A stretch of DNA of 64,000 nt from Membranipora membranacea (taxonomy: Eukaryota > Bryozoa > Gymnolaemata > Cheilostomatida > Membraniporidae): positions 24,673,387 through 24,737,386 of the forward strand of contig OU612069.1 in assembly GCA_914767715.1 (NCBI GenBank), given 5' to 3'. Each line of letters begins with the position of its first letter. The stretch's first letter is position 1. Position numbers and translations under genes: made by a program. Below, piece after piece: positions 38,201-51,102 of the stretch. Under the pieces are notes generated by a model. It did no database searches, was not told the origin of the DNA, and saw only the letters and a program-made list of their open reading frames with translations.

Positions 38201-41200
38201 ATATTTTGTGCAGGCAATTTCAATTAGTTCTTGGCATAATTTCAACTCAGTTTCAAATGAAAGCTGTCATGAACAGAAGCTTGATTTTCAGAATTTTGCC
38301 AACTCACAGATGAATCATTGTGATAATAAAAATGCTGACAGAGATTGGTAGCAGCAGCCGATGTCAGATAGGTCACATGATGTTCAGCGGGTTAAATATC
38401 AGCTACGCCCAAATACCTCTGCAGCCAACTCGCTAGACTTTGAAAACCACACTTGCTGCTCACAAATTTTAATTACACACTAGCAAGAAACTCCCAAGAT
38501 ATAAATAGTGGAAGCCGTAGCTTTATCAATGAAACTTGAGTGCTCAACAGCCGCAATGATAAAGGATGCCGTTGTTGTCATCCACGAAAAGGAGCTACCA
38601 CCGCCCTCGCTCAAAACTGCAGGCACCCATACTAAATTACAGTGAAACTAAGGTTTAACAATAGTAAGTCCGCCTGCATTTATTGTTATTCATGTGTGGG
38701 AGTGAGTTTTTGAGTGTCATAACGGCTACTCCTGACACCACGTATGTAGTAATACGCAATGTACCATCCAATTTTAACTAACATCCGGCAAAATGACCTC
38801 ATCCACCAGTAGTTTATGCATATTTTTTACTCGTGGTACCAGCAAAAACAGACATTCCCTTCACCATCTCATTTCACAACCATGTGATTCAGGGTGGTAT
38901 GTATGTAACATACGGGCCGACTCAGTGTTTGTATAGCTAGTGAGGGTGCTGTGACTCACCACCAACTGTACACATATCAGCCAGGTAAAGCTATTAGAGT
39001 AAGGAGACAGTGGTGATTGCATAATGAGATTATGACATCCTAGTAATCTCAATCTTTTTTTTTTCTGCATTAGCCAGAGCTCCCCAGAATTTTGCCCACC
39101 GCCCGACGGCCCTCCCCCCTCCCCGCATGGGAAATTCTGCATGGATATAAAACTTTTAATATAGGCGTGGTAGTTGAAGCTGGAAGTAAGCCTCCCAATT
39201 GCTAGGTCATTAGATTGGATTATTATTAAGTTTATGTTCGGTATTGCCATAAATATATAATCTGCAGATTAAACACTTATGTCGCTCTCAACTTGAACAG
39301 ATAAGAAGATAACAAGCATGATCCGATTTGCATGCATTTAGGCTTTGAGCCACTGGCGCACCAGTAATATGAGAATGAGCAGACAGTGGGGAAAGTTGGA
39401 TCAACCCTGTTCTAATACAGACAGGTCATGTGATACACAATAAGCTTGGTGTACTCACCTGTAACGTGGACGTAAGCCTTGTACTCGTCGAAGGTGAGCC
39501 TGCGATGGTGTATGTGACCATGTACCCCGGCTTCTACAGCTCCACAGTAACATTCATATAGTCCCGTATCCTCTGATGTGATGTTATACAGTGTGAGAGT
39601 ACTAGTGAAACCTTTTTCTGATTCTAACGTGGAGATCTCTACTCCAGCCGGCAAAACATCAGCGTCAGTCTAAAATAAAGCAAATAATAACTGATGATAT
39701 TTACCAATAACGATCATAAGAACTGAAAAATTATATTTGTGAGCCTTTTTGGTGCTGGACCCAATTTTATTTCTGCATATACGACAACAGTTAAACCCAT
39801 TGAATTAAATAAGCAGCTCAAATAGTTGGGAGAAGTTAGTACTAACAAGAAAATATATAAGCCACAGATGATTCGGCCCAGATGAAGAATGCCTTGATTG
39901 TGGGAATTCTAGGCTTTAAAGAATTAATATTGCATTGTGGGAAACTTGTAAACACGCTCTTTTAGCTGACGAAAGTAAAACCCTTTGGTTGCTATTGATT
40001 GTAAGACAAAGTAACCTCTGTTCCCTACTCTATTGCATTGTGGGATACTTGTTCACATATCTTATTAGTTTTGAGGGGTAAGGCTATAATTAGCAGTCAA
40101 AGAAAGCCTTGTGAACTTCTCTCATTGTTAGACATACTAACCTCTGCTCCTTCTTCTCGGGGATAATTCCAGTATATATACTCATCGCTATCAGATGAAC
40201 ATTCGAGAACGATCGTCTCCCCTGCAGATTTAGTTAAATCTTTCTGTGCTTGTATGGCGTGTGTCATCATTGTGTTATCTACAGCAGAGAGAGAGAGAGC
40301 ATATGTTACTTTAAGTCATTCTATAGCCTTCAGCCGATGTTTCCGTCAGTTTTTTTACAAATTGCAAAGGAGATTTTTAGTTGCTCTAGAGAAGAAAGTT
40401 TTCTCATGAGGAAATGTGCACCGCTTCACGCAGGTTTGAGATGACAAAATTCAACATTGCGAACATTTACTTAACCCCATAACTTTATACAGACTATGTG
40501 GCAAGCTAGAATTGACACTTGCTCAAATTTAGTCATTGCTATACTATGAACTATAGGTAACAGTAATTCCATCAGGGTACCCTCATCATAAAATGTTTGT
40601 GACGTACAAGCTAAATTTATGTCAACACAATTTATTAATTAAATTTGAATAATTCTGTGCCTCCTTGATCATGTAAGGATGTTGAACTGAAAATATGAGG
40701 GTAAAATCTGAGATCGATAACTGATCTGTCGTAGAACTCCGAGGTCAGTGTGATGTGTGAGGTCAAGTGTGGATTGTGAGGTCTGTTACACTGAAGGTAT
40801 ATGTCACTGTCTTTTTGGCAACATCTCATTGATCTCGTTGAGTGAATGAACCAGTTCTCACAATTTCTTGTAATTTCAACATTTATGGCACTTTACATCA
40901 GTGCACCAACTTTTTTTGCTGTGCCGATATTGATAACACAGTAAGGATGATTCAGAAACAGAGAGGGAATAACGCTTTCTCTGATCCGAATCAAAGCCTA
41001 TTTAGCAGAGTAGATTACCTGAAGAAATCTACTCTTTTTATCTGAGATTTGATGTTGAAAGGAGATTAAGCTGATATAGACAGTAATCCTCTAAGTTTGT
41101 ATTAATTGTTAAAACAATCCAAATATTGACAGAAGATAAATGTATGAATTAGTCACTTCCATCACATGCTATGACTAATCTTGGCAAACAAATGACCCAT

Positions 41201-42505
41201 TCAGACTATATCTAAATAGGATATAAATAATGCATTCATCCAGTATTTATACAGATTCTGAGACTACTGAATTACAGGCAAGCAAACTGTCTGACACTTG
41301 TTGGCTGTTGGGTGCCAGTAAGATCAAGTTTTGTCCATTAGCCTGCATTTGGAGGTGCTTCCCTCTACTGATGGAGCAACTGTAGTGCAGGCAATTGGAT
41401 TAAACTTGATCTAGGTGCCTGTCACAAACTTGCATGTATCTGTTTGCTAGTACTGTTATTCATCAGTTAGTCTGTGGTCCCATATAGTATGGCTGGCTGT
41501 GTGATATTCAATGGTCATTATACTATGGGTCATCGTACTGACAAAAGGCTCACAATCTGCCAGGTAATTAGAATGACTGTTTGCTTTACTAGCTGCATTG
41601 TTGTGTAATAACAGCAGAATACTGTTGTAAACAACAATAACAATAAACATTAGTCATTGAAGAATTCCTAACAAAACCACAACACTCATCTCAAGGTGCA
41701 AATCATCTCCATGTGCTGCATACAAGGATACATATCATGGATTATATGTATCAGTGAAGGCAACACATGTTGATGATTTGGTTGCTTCGTTTGAGAATGA
41801 GTCGCCATGTGGTACGACACACAGAACGAAGGGCCAGGAATATCCTGATCGATAATCTCTGAAAATTGATCCTGTTGTATAGAATGTGTACATGATGTCA
41901 CAGATTAGCCAATAAGCAGAGCAAACAATGCCTGAGCTGCACTGTATATAAAGTTTGATGTTGGGACACAGAGGTAAAAATCTTTATAGTCGTCAAGAGG
42001 TTGTTACAAAACTAGTATCCAACCAGTGCAATCTCATTCCGGTTTCTAGATTAGCCAACAAATTGATTCACCAGCTGAGCACTCTAGTGACAGGGGTGCA
42101 CAAGGTGTACTATACAATACTCAAGTCAATGACTTATTTATAATCTTTGCTCAAGTTGTACACATGTTACAACTCCGCAATATTTGACAATGGGCCAGGT
42201 CATAACTATCCCTTATCACCAGCATGTTTGTGGTGGGGTCGGTGCATAAGTGGTTAGATATTATTGCATACATGATGAATGCCATTTTTTTAGGTGATTG
42301 CTCAAAATCATCCCACATTTAGAAAATTTTCCATCAATTTCTCGGATAACTACGAGGCCAACATCACCTATACATAGAGCTTAGCAAAGGAAATATGATA
42401 AAAATAATTAGTTTGTTTCAACTCACCCAAGTGTCCTAAATATTCAGCGTGCACAGAGAAGTAGCAGCAGACTACAGCCAGTAAGGTGATATACATGGTA
42501 GCCAT
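35258..42505 (-). CDS. secreted three-Ig-domain protein (421 aa, 8 exons)
   Basis: Exons 5' to 3': 42427-42505, 40142-40278, 39459-39669, 37489-37631, 36963-37113, 36458-36609, 35862-36014, 35258-35497. Phases join and the total is 1266 bp. Residues 1-20 form a signal peptide (MATMYITLLAVVCCYFSVHA). Three Ig domains follow, each encoded by two or three exons with an intron inside. Ig1 runs from the LECSSDS cysteine to LYECYCG, Ig2 from LPCAVND and IKWGRQ to GSYKCVAT, and Ig3 from FKCQAVVG and ITWW to AEYYCKVW. The D-x-[AG]-x-Y-x-C signatures (DTGLYEC, DIGSYKC, DAAEYYC) are present. The tail of about 45 residues ends in GPVVVVGP and has no membrane segment, so a secreted product (or shed binding protein) is inferred. 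Partner unknown. Intron 1 is 2.1 kb and contains a MITE-like repeat. Confidence 0.9.
41279..41450. mobile_element. possible MITE with imperfect long inverted ends
   Basis: The left end (gcaagcaaac, then agatcaagtttt and gcctgcattt) matches the reverse complement of the right end (agcaaac, then agatcaagttt and gcctgcac) over about 70 bp with many differences. It is about 172 bp long and lies in intron 1 of the Ig gene. No certain target duplication was seen. Confidence 0.4.
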
Positions 42506-42560
42506 TTTATAAAATATGTATGTGGTCCGAGTCAAACCAGGTAGTCCTTGTCAGATGTGA

Positions 42561-42570
42561 ATATATATAT
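42561..42570 (-). promoter_or_regulatory. possible TATA element of the Ig gene
   Basis: An ATATATATAT tract lies 56 bp upstream of the Ig gene start codon. This would place transcription start about 25-30 bp before the ATG. In AT-rich DNA this could be chance. Confidence 0.3.
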
Positions 42571-45300
42571 TGTAGCTCTGCTGTATCTAGAGCTCCAATG
42601 AGATCCAGTTCAGGTTAAGTGTGTGCTTGTAGTGATAAGTGAGAGTAGATGTGCATTAAATTATAACAGCTACTGACAGGTTCTAACAGGCGGAGCTGGA
42701 TAAGATGTGTTCTGCAGATGTGAGATATGCAGCTAGATATAATCCTCTTAGATATGTGATGTGACTATTTATAGTTGCTCAGAGCATATTGTGAACAGAT
42801 TACAATAGCCTTAGAACCATCATTTCTAATGACTCACCAGGTTGTACGGTACAAGTGAATCATACCACAAAACACATTGAACGTTTGCGAAACTAAAGGC
42901 TAAGTTGAGATCTTGTATCCTTGAATACATTTGAATAGATTAACTGCACTGTCATGTCATCACAATTATACATTATTTTTGGCTTCTCTGCTCACTTGAA
43001 TGGAATTAATTTGTCAACAACATCAAAGGTACTAGTCATTGACAAACATTTTTCGGATAATGAATTCAATGACGACAGTTATCCACCCTCAATTATTAGG
43101 TTAATCTACCCAGTCTTATGGCTGTTTACTATATTTGGGTGAGTAAACTCAATTTGATTACTCACACAGCTATGCAAGGCGATGATTAAAATAGATCACT
43201 TATTGAAAATTTAGTGGTCTTTAATCTAAAAAAGGCTTCCTGGGCTGTTTCAATAATTATTCAAAAAGACAGGAAGGCCCTGTTTTTGTAAATAAATAAA
43301 TAAACAAAATATGTTGATGGCATATTCGTTTATTTTTATGTGAAGTCATCATCATGAATAACTTTGTGGCTTTTGGCCACATTCTACAATCATCATAAAT
43401 ATTAGCAGTAAATAAAAAATGGTGGCTGTCAGTTCAGCGCCCATTCATAAAGGGGCTCTACATGGTTACAAGGTACTCACATCTAGTGAAAGGTATTCTA
43501 CATGGTTACAAGGGGCTCTACATCGCAGCTGTAATATCCTGTACTTTCTGAGTGCGTGACCTTCGTCGTCAATGGAAAATCAGTATACTCTGAATTAAAA
43601 GAATAGCGCCAACTATCTATCCAATCACAGGGGTCGTTTTCTTGACACTTTTATTGGCAGTTTATATCATTTCAATAGTTAAATGTTTTTTTTTTAAATA
43701 TAAGGGTGATTCTGTTCTGCTCAAGCTTGTTTAATTTATAGTAAGGTCTACTGTAAACCATCCTTCTTGTATATATAGTCTTGGGAGCAGGACTGTCTTA
43801 TCAGCATAGCGATGGTGGCACTGCTATTTAATATTCAACACAACTCCCCAAAGTCAAGGTTACGAATAGTGAAAAGTGCCTAAAATTTCCAACACAATTC
43901 GGACCCACGAATATAGCCTACCTATGACACAGAGAAAAATGCTTTCCTCAACAGTGTGCACATGCATACGTTATATATTCTGTAATTTTTCTCTTATGAC
44001 TAGAATTTTATGCCTCAACAGTTAGCGTCATGAGCTGTGTTTTTTTTCTGCAAGACTAATAGCTGATGCCATTTTTTTGCCAATTTAGGAAAAACTTACC
44101 AGGGGGGGTCACATTATTTTTAAATACAGGTAAATTTATTAATAGTTACTACTAAGAGCGATTCTGTTTGGCCCGTAGCGGTAATGTTGTGCAACATGGA
44201 TTAGGCTTCTGCTTGACGTTTTTCTTGCTATTTTATGGGAATAACCTACACATAAGCTAACAAGTTTTTAGCTGTATTAGGCTGTGAAATAAGTCCATTC
44301 ATTTGGAGAGTGACAACACACAGGACACGACAACTCATAATTTGCCCTTAATTTGTTGTCAGTGTGGATTATTGTGCTACCAATACTTATTTAATGTTGA
44401 CAAGAAACATATCACAACATGGCTCTATTACATCCGCTAGTAGGGATGTACTGGATTGCAACAAAACAAAAAAACGCCCATGTGATTTGTCATGTAATTC
44501 ATCATGACTGTATAAAACAGGATCAATGTAAAGAAAATCTCTATACATACAGCAGCGCATAAAAAAGAATAAGCATTATTTTACTAAGCTGCCTGAAGAC
44601 ACAATGGCCTGTCTCGTGTCCCTAGAGTGAAATGATTAATATTGTAAGGAAAAATCTCAATAGATGACTGAAAAGTGATGCTATATATAATCTTTGATAT
44701 AATAAACATCATCTATGTTGATGATTTCTCTGCAAAAAATCAGGAAAAAAAATTTGCTACTGTGCAGTCATCACAGTAATTTTGTGAAAGAAAAAATCTC
44801 GAGCTATTCTGTTGAGGGTATTGGCATGGCCACCTCGATAATGCTCTTGTATGCGTGTCGGTTTGGTTTTCAAACGAATACAACTGTTCAGTACTATTCA
44901 TCTTTGCTCTTTGGGCGTCTACGCTCACATTGGTTATGGCTGCTCGCCTGCTGATCTCATTTAGGAAGATTTGGTGAGATAGGTAGCTTTTACCCTGCAC
45001 AGATTCTTTTATTACGTATTCAAATCGCTGGCGCATTTTATTTTTTGATTTACAAGTAAACTTGATATCATGTGTAGACCATCATGGATACATCTTATCA
45101 ATAATTTATTAATTTGTATTTGTAACCTTGGCAGGCAGCCTGCCCTAGATACTGTATTTGGCTTACTTTTCTACTACGAGACAAAACCTAGGAGAAAGTC
45201 CCATTCTGCCAAAAATTAATTCCTTGTGACAATAAATCATTTGTTGATTAACTGCCATTCAACAACTAACGGTTGACTGCAATCCAGTAATATATCCCAG

Positions 45301-45320
45301 GGGAGGGGGGGGGGGGGGGG
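45301..45320. repeat. poly-G tract
   Basis: The tract is a GGGA followed by 16 G residues in AT-rich surroundings. Such runs can form quadruplexes and are prone to sequencing length error. Confidence 0.8.
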
Positions 45321-45428
45321 TAACACTAATCTATTCTGTTTGTGATTGTCATGTAATGTTAAAATACTATGTATGTGGTTGGTAAACATGATTTTGGTAT
45401 TGTGTTGTGTATGGTTTTTGAACAACTT

Positions 45429-45460
45429 TCACAGAGTAAGGATATATCCTTACTCTGTGA
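45429..45460. repeat. perfect 32-bp palindrome
   Basis: The half-site TCACAGAGTAAGGATA is followed immediately by its exact reverse complement with no spacer. No gene, terminator context or mobile-element end is apparent beside it. Confidence 0.9.
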
Positions 45461-46609
45461 TACTTTCCCCTATCAAACCCATCTATTCAAGCACCTGTTT
45501 GTGGTTGTCATGGTCTGGTACAGAGCTAGTTGTTTGTGCTTTGTAAATATCTCGGAGATAACTTTGTTGTAAAAACAATACCGCTTACTGTCTCATAATT
45601 ACATACTTTTACACATCAAACTTATATAATTAGACCTATGAAGGAACACACCAACACATAGCAACTATTGTTAATTAATATACATAATATATATGTCAAT
45701 GACTTTGAGAGTGTTGATATGTTCTGGTTTTTCAACCATTATGTTACTTACTGTACCTTTTGTTGTCAACCATGTCAACAACCCTATAAGTTGTATCTAC
45801 TGGTAACAATGTGAATTGTAAACCTAATCTATATGATTTCTAACAGTAACTTTCCGACCACAGTTATAAAAGCAGCGAAAAAAAATTAACCAGATTGAGT
45901 ACATGTGCACTACAAATTGTAAGTATGTGTGCACCACACATTGCAAGTATGTGTACATTTACAAGCAGAGAAGTACTCGTGCAAGTAGTAATGGCAACTA
46001 TGCAGGAAAAAAATAATGACATACATCAGAAACCTGTCATCCAGTTGGGTGACAATGAAAAAGTCATCAGTGAGAGCAGGGAGGGTGGGAGGTCTGGTAA
46101 AATACTTACAGTGGTGATTTGCAGAGTCATGTTTTCACTTGCGACAGCTCCTGTAAAGTAATTAGTGTGTTTGTCAAAATAATTGAAATTCATTTTAGTG
46201 TGAAATTCTTTACATTCTTTGACGCCTCCAAGAATACATTTGGCAAACAATCATCATGTTCTGATCTTAGCAAAAACATTGGCACGGATCCCTCAGATAT
46301 TTCAACATTCAGAGACCCATAGTACCCTTTAGATAATGCAATATTTAAAACTGATTAACCAGAACAGAGAAGATTTCTCACTTGCGTTAAATAGTGCACG
46401 GTGCTGATTTAGTGCAGTGCAAGCTTTAGGTTGTATTCCTGATTGATCACCCTCTTGCATAAGTTCCAAGTCAGCTAGAATTTACACATCTATATGCTGT
46501 GAGAGTTATCTAACACTGTGCTGAAAGAGGACAACTACCAACAAAAATCCTGTTGTAAAGTTTGAATTGTTGTAATGATAGAATTAATCAAACCTACAAA
46601 TACATTACA

Positions 46610-46649
46610 GGGGGGGGGGGGGTGGTGGGGGAGGTGGGGTGGAGATGGG
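46610..46649. repeat. G-rich tract with quadruplex potential
   Basis: About 13 consecutive G residues are followed by several GGGG/GGTGG runs to 46649, giving four or more G runs within 40 bp on the plus strand. Confidence 0.75.
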
Positions 46650-48764
46650 CTTGTTGATGTCGAGTCTTCAATGAGCCACGGCAAATCCTTTTTTGCTGCT
46701 AGTAAGTGTTTTAGACATCAAGCACTTTGGATAAATTCTACAGAAAAAAATTTACTCCAATCATTTCACAACAGGTTCTATCTCCCTACCTCTGGCCACC
46801 TATGGTCACCTATACATACGCTTTCCCCCTGGCTCAGAAGACAGCTGAAAATGTCAAATAACCCAATAACCAAATTTTTCAGTTTCTGGTCAGAACAAAT
46901 TATGTTATGATAAAGCTTGCAACTGGAGATTTAAAGGGTTAGTCTGATCTTCTTCAGTTTAAATTTTTCCTGCGATAAGCTGTGATGTGTGTACGCAAGT
47001 TTTTGATCAGTAATCAATGGCAAATATTCTGAAATGCGGCTACATGAGCATATATGTATAAATTATTAATGTTCTAGCTGCTATAATTTTGACTTCAGAT
47101 GTACCAGGTGAAAACCGGTGATGAATTTCTCTGCTACACAACGGGGTAATCTCTCTTGATTATTTACAGATGAGACCATACTTTTGCAAGTTTTATATAG
47201 GCAATAAAGAAAGCAGATGAGACCTTTTGCTTTAAAAACTCCTCGGTTTCTGCTAGCTACAACTGATATTTTTCTTGGCAATCCAAAAATCTAACCTTTA
47301 TGCTGAAAAAAAAATATCGGATAATCTCAATTTTTAATACAATTAAAATTAAATAATAATACATTAAATTATAAAAACCTGATCGATCACAATGAAATTC
47401 AGTGTGGAAGGAAGGTGTCATGAAATATACAGCCGAATTTGTTTTGCAAAAAAATTCCATACATATATTAAGTTATTGTATTAAATATAGAATTGTTTTG
47501 TATTACAATAACATTAAAAATGTATATATGTTATATGTTTTCAGGTTGGATTTATATAATATTCAAAATTCAAAGCTTTAATATTATTATTTCTCTTCAT
47601 TTTAATAATATATTTATTATATGTCTCATAAAGTTGGTCAGCATAATCAGCCTATGAAATTACCCTCATATTGTTTCTATCTTAATTTCCCTTGCTGCAG
47701 ACCAAAATGTGTGATCTGCTCCAATAATAGCTTACATAAAAAAGTGCCAATTTATGGTCTCATCTGTTCAGCGCCCCCTATAATAAGGGACAACTCCTGA
47801 CACAACACCATTAAACTGACATAATTATGTTTTACAGTCACCATTGTAAAGCTGGTTTGAGAAGAACAATGCCTCTGTGCAAGCTACACTCTACCTGTAT
47901 AAAACCTTGTAAACTACGATTATAGCAAAATACAGAACTAGGTAATTGATTTATTGATACAGCTCTCTCAGGCAGGCAGGTATACTAATTATCTAAACTA
48001 TGTATAATCAATGCTTTTGTTTTGAACAAGGATCATATGGTTTTGGTGATTGTTAAAGCCACACAAAGTAAACAACCCCCAGAGCCGCTAAAAAAATATG
48101 ATGAAAACTGGTGTAAATTTCAGCCATACTGTGAGCATGTTGTTAAGACTATATAGAAAAATTCAGAGAGATCAATTAGAAAAATGATAGGAATATGAGC
48201 TATGCGATGCACACCACCCCTTATAAATTCACAGGTATTTATGGATATTGAACAGTTAGATGAATACTTCTGTTGGTATAACAACAAAGCTAAAGCAGTC
48301 ACCTATGTCCGAAAAATATCCACAACTGTGGAAACATTCAGAAAAAAAAAGATCAGGCCCTTGGCTGTTCTGGTATGTACTGAAAGCCTGTCTCAAAATC
48401 TGGCTGAGTGACGGCGGGTATAAAAGTGAGGAGCTGATATTGTGTATCATATATAACGTATAAAAGTTATTCCTGTAGATATTTTTGCTCAGATAAGAGC
48501 TTTCTCAATGGTATCCAACATCGGATACACTATCTTAGTAATCATAAACTTTGTACATTTTCAAGACATTTAGGACTCTATTTGTATGTTGGTCAGCACT
48601 GGAAAAATGACAGGTAAGTCAAAACGGACCTAACACAGGCTCAATAAAATAGATGAAGCTTTCCAGTTGAAACAGATAATAATTATTGTTTACTAATTAG
48701 CTGAAGATCTGACACAAGTCTGTTTCTCAAAAATGAGGTGAGAAGAGTTTTGCTCGTTCATCAT

Positions 48765-51092
48765 TTAGGCAGCGGAACTGTTATTGACTCTTGGTAGAAT
48801 CAGATTTTTATCTGTCGTGGCTCTTATTTCTGGTGTCTGACCTACACAAGCCGGCTCATTTCTTATAATGCTGTTAACAGCTCGATTAAACATGGAGTAG
48901 ATATCAGTTTTACCATCAGCCTCTCTGATCTGATCAGCTAAAGCACCTGTGAAGGCCCCTCTGATGGCTAGACCACCTGTTACTGTAGCTAATAGCAGCA
49001 CTGTGTGTGGTCTGCGTAGTACAATATGCTTGTTGCTGTGTGGATCTGTGACCTGACTCGGAGTAGCTGGATTTGATTCGTAATCTTGTGGTTGTACAAC
49101 TCCATGTGTGGTGATCATCTGGCAGGCTTGTATAATCATCACCTGTGTAAGAAATAATGACTCTCTTTAAATCTAACAAGAAGAAAAGTGAAGAGGGAAA
49201 CTCAAATACTAAATACATAAAATGTGACGATATCTCCATCTGGATTAAAAAGACCTAAATCATCACAGCTAAATTGTACTAGAATCGCTCAAATTATCTG
49301 AAAGTACCCGGTACCCCTTTAATATCCAGTCTGGAGTCGATCAAGAATCCTACAGACAGAACTACAAGTCAATCAGTAAGCTTAGACATTGAAGTTATCT
49401 GTACAAGCAAAATCATAAATCTTAGTGATTGCAGCGTTTTTTAGAAACAAGTGTCAATCTTGGAATTTTATCTTTGAGCCAAACAATGACACTAATACTG
49501 AACTATGCTTACCAGTGATACGTTTTTTGGTAGTATGTTCGTTAGCTGGAACAGAATATTATTGATTGGAATGTGAGAATCTTCACTTCCTGTCAACGCC
49601 CCTCTGTATCCATGAGACATCACGGCGACTATCAGCAGAGAACAGTCACCGATAACTCCTTCTAGTGAGCTGTCTATCATACTGCTCAGCTCTTCTGTGT
49701 GTGACCACTCTAACTTAGTGACATAAAATCCTTCTGTCTCTAGTGCTTGTTTGAAGCTGTCTGCCTCTTCCTCAGCTCTGTGTCACTGCTCTGTGCTATA
49801 GAGGATCAGTCCGTACCTTTAAGTCTTAGTCTGATTGTGTGGAATCACATTACTGAGGACTATAGGGAGACAATTCCTCTATTTGACCAGGTGACAGCTG
49901 CTCTTGTTGGATTATCTGTTGTATCTGTTCTTCTCTAACTATAAATAAATTTGGAGACATTATTTTTTTTTCTAAACAGATACGCTATGATGTCATGGAA
50001 TGTGCCCTGCCAGTTTGGTTTCGGACATGATGAAAGGGTAGGTCTGAATCGAATGATTATTTTGTGAAATATTTGAAGCAATCTTGGCCACACAGACGAA
50101 GACAACTGACTTTTCTGGTTATTTTATAACTGACAAATGGTCTTGCACTTTCTGTCTGCATCTTTTTGTACACCTTGTGGGCGTACTAGTAGGATCAACT
50201 TATAATGACTGACTATGAACAAAATCTTCACTTTTCTTGGTGTTGGAAAGAACACACGGAACTTTTTTCACACATTTTAAATTTTCCGATTGTCAGTCTA
50301 AAACCTGAAAGATAGTCACCTGCTTGATCTGTTTGTAGTAGAGCTTTGTCTATAAGAGCTTTAGTCTGATAATCCTGCAGAACCTTCACTGATTCATAGC
50401 GATTATTCCTTTTTCATTACTTATCCTCAGTAAGTGGACGAGATGTTTAGCTGTGATACATTCTTTGATAATCCTGATGCTTTGTGTATGACCCCTCCAT
50501 GCTGCACAATATAAAGGTGTGTTACCGAATATATCATCAGGTATCTGGAGAAGTTTATACCTTGTCAGATCGGAGGTTAGTCTTATTATTACCTCTAATA
50601 CTTCATACTTATTACATGAACATATCAATTACCGGTGTCCACTTGTAGCAGTTCGAGTCATCCTGTACACAAAGCAACTTATAGTGTAGATCCTCTCTAT
50701 AATATTGTTTTCATTATCTCTGTGTTATTGTGACAAGCTAGAAGGTGAAGTAATGTCCGGCCCCATGCGTACTCGGTATGAAGTAGTCTAATCCTGTCCT
50801 CTTCATTGAGACACTGAAGTAGCATCCTGAGTAGATCATCGTGATGTACCAATCCCTCCAGATCACAATACTTCACTTTTTCTTCCTTGTTATTCTGTAA
50901 GCAAACTCTGATGGTATGAATATACCTCCCAGGTTCTCTCTTCAGAATCTGAGGCCCAGTTAGCCTGAGGACATCAGTCAGATTGTAGTTGAGTTGTATC
51001 AGATGATTCTCTAGTTAACTCATATCATAGATTAGTGAGTCTTCACTGTCATAGTTTATCGGATACTCCATAAAATCACAAGCAGCAGTCAT
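48765..51092 (-). pseudogene. decayed ankyrin-repeat plus caspase gene
   Basis: Three exons are recognisable: 50320-51092 (N-terminus and ankyrin repeats), 49513-49938 (linker and caspase large subunit) and 48765-49142 (small subunit). Ankyrin signatures include GRTLLHLLA and GNTPLYCAAWRGHTQSI. The caspase part keeps the histidine motif (AVMSHGYRG) and a QACQ catalytic-cysteine motif, where QACxG is usual. The small subunit looks fully open (ATVTGGLAIRG, ADGKTDIYSMF, TTDKNLILPR), and the VSL/VMIIQAC splice joins in phase. Damage: stops at 51015-51017 and 49783-49785, two more stops in the linker, and at least three frameshifts in the ankyrin exon. Family function would be a cysteine protease of cell death or immunity. 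This copy is probably inactive, although its 3' half is well preserved. Confidence 0.75.
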
Positions 51093-51102
51093 TTTACCAC
51101 AT

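Larger units (their letters stand above)
42571..48764. other. 6-kb gene-poor AT-rich region
   Basis: No exon with domain content or paired splice sites was found on either strand. Contents: a short direct repeat of ctctacatggttacaagg (43455-43520), a G tract at 45301-45320, a perfect 32-bp palindrome at 45429-45460, a longer G-rich tract at 46610-46649, and very AT-rich DNA at 47280-47640. Regulatory sequence for the divergent side of the Ig gene may be included. Confidence 0.45.

Noticed and set aside
38861-39250. 129-residue minus-strand frame within the Ig gene
   Set aside because: It lies wholly within the intron between exons 39459-39669 and 37489-37631, which join in phase without it. 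No domain was seen.
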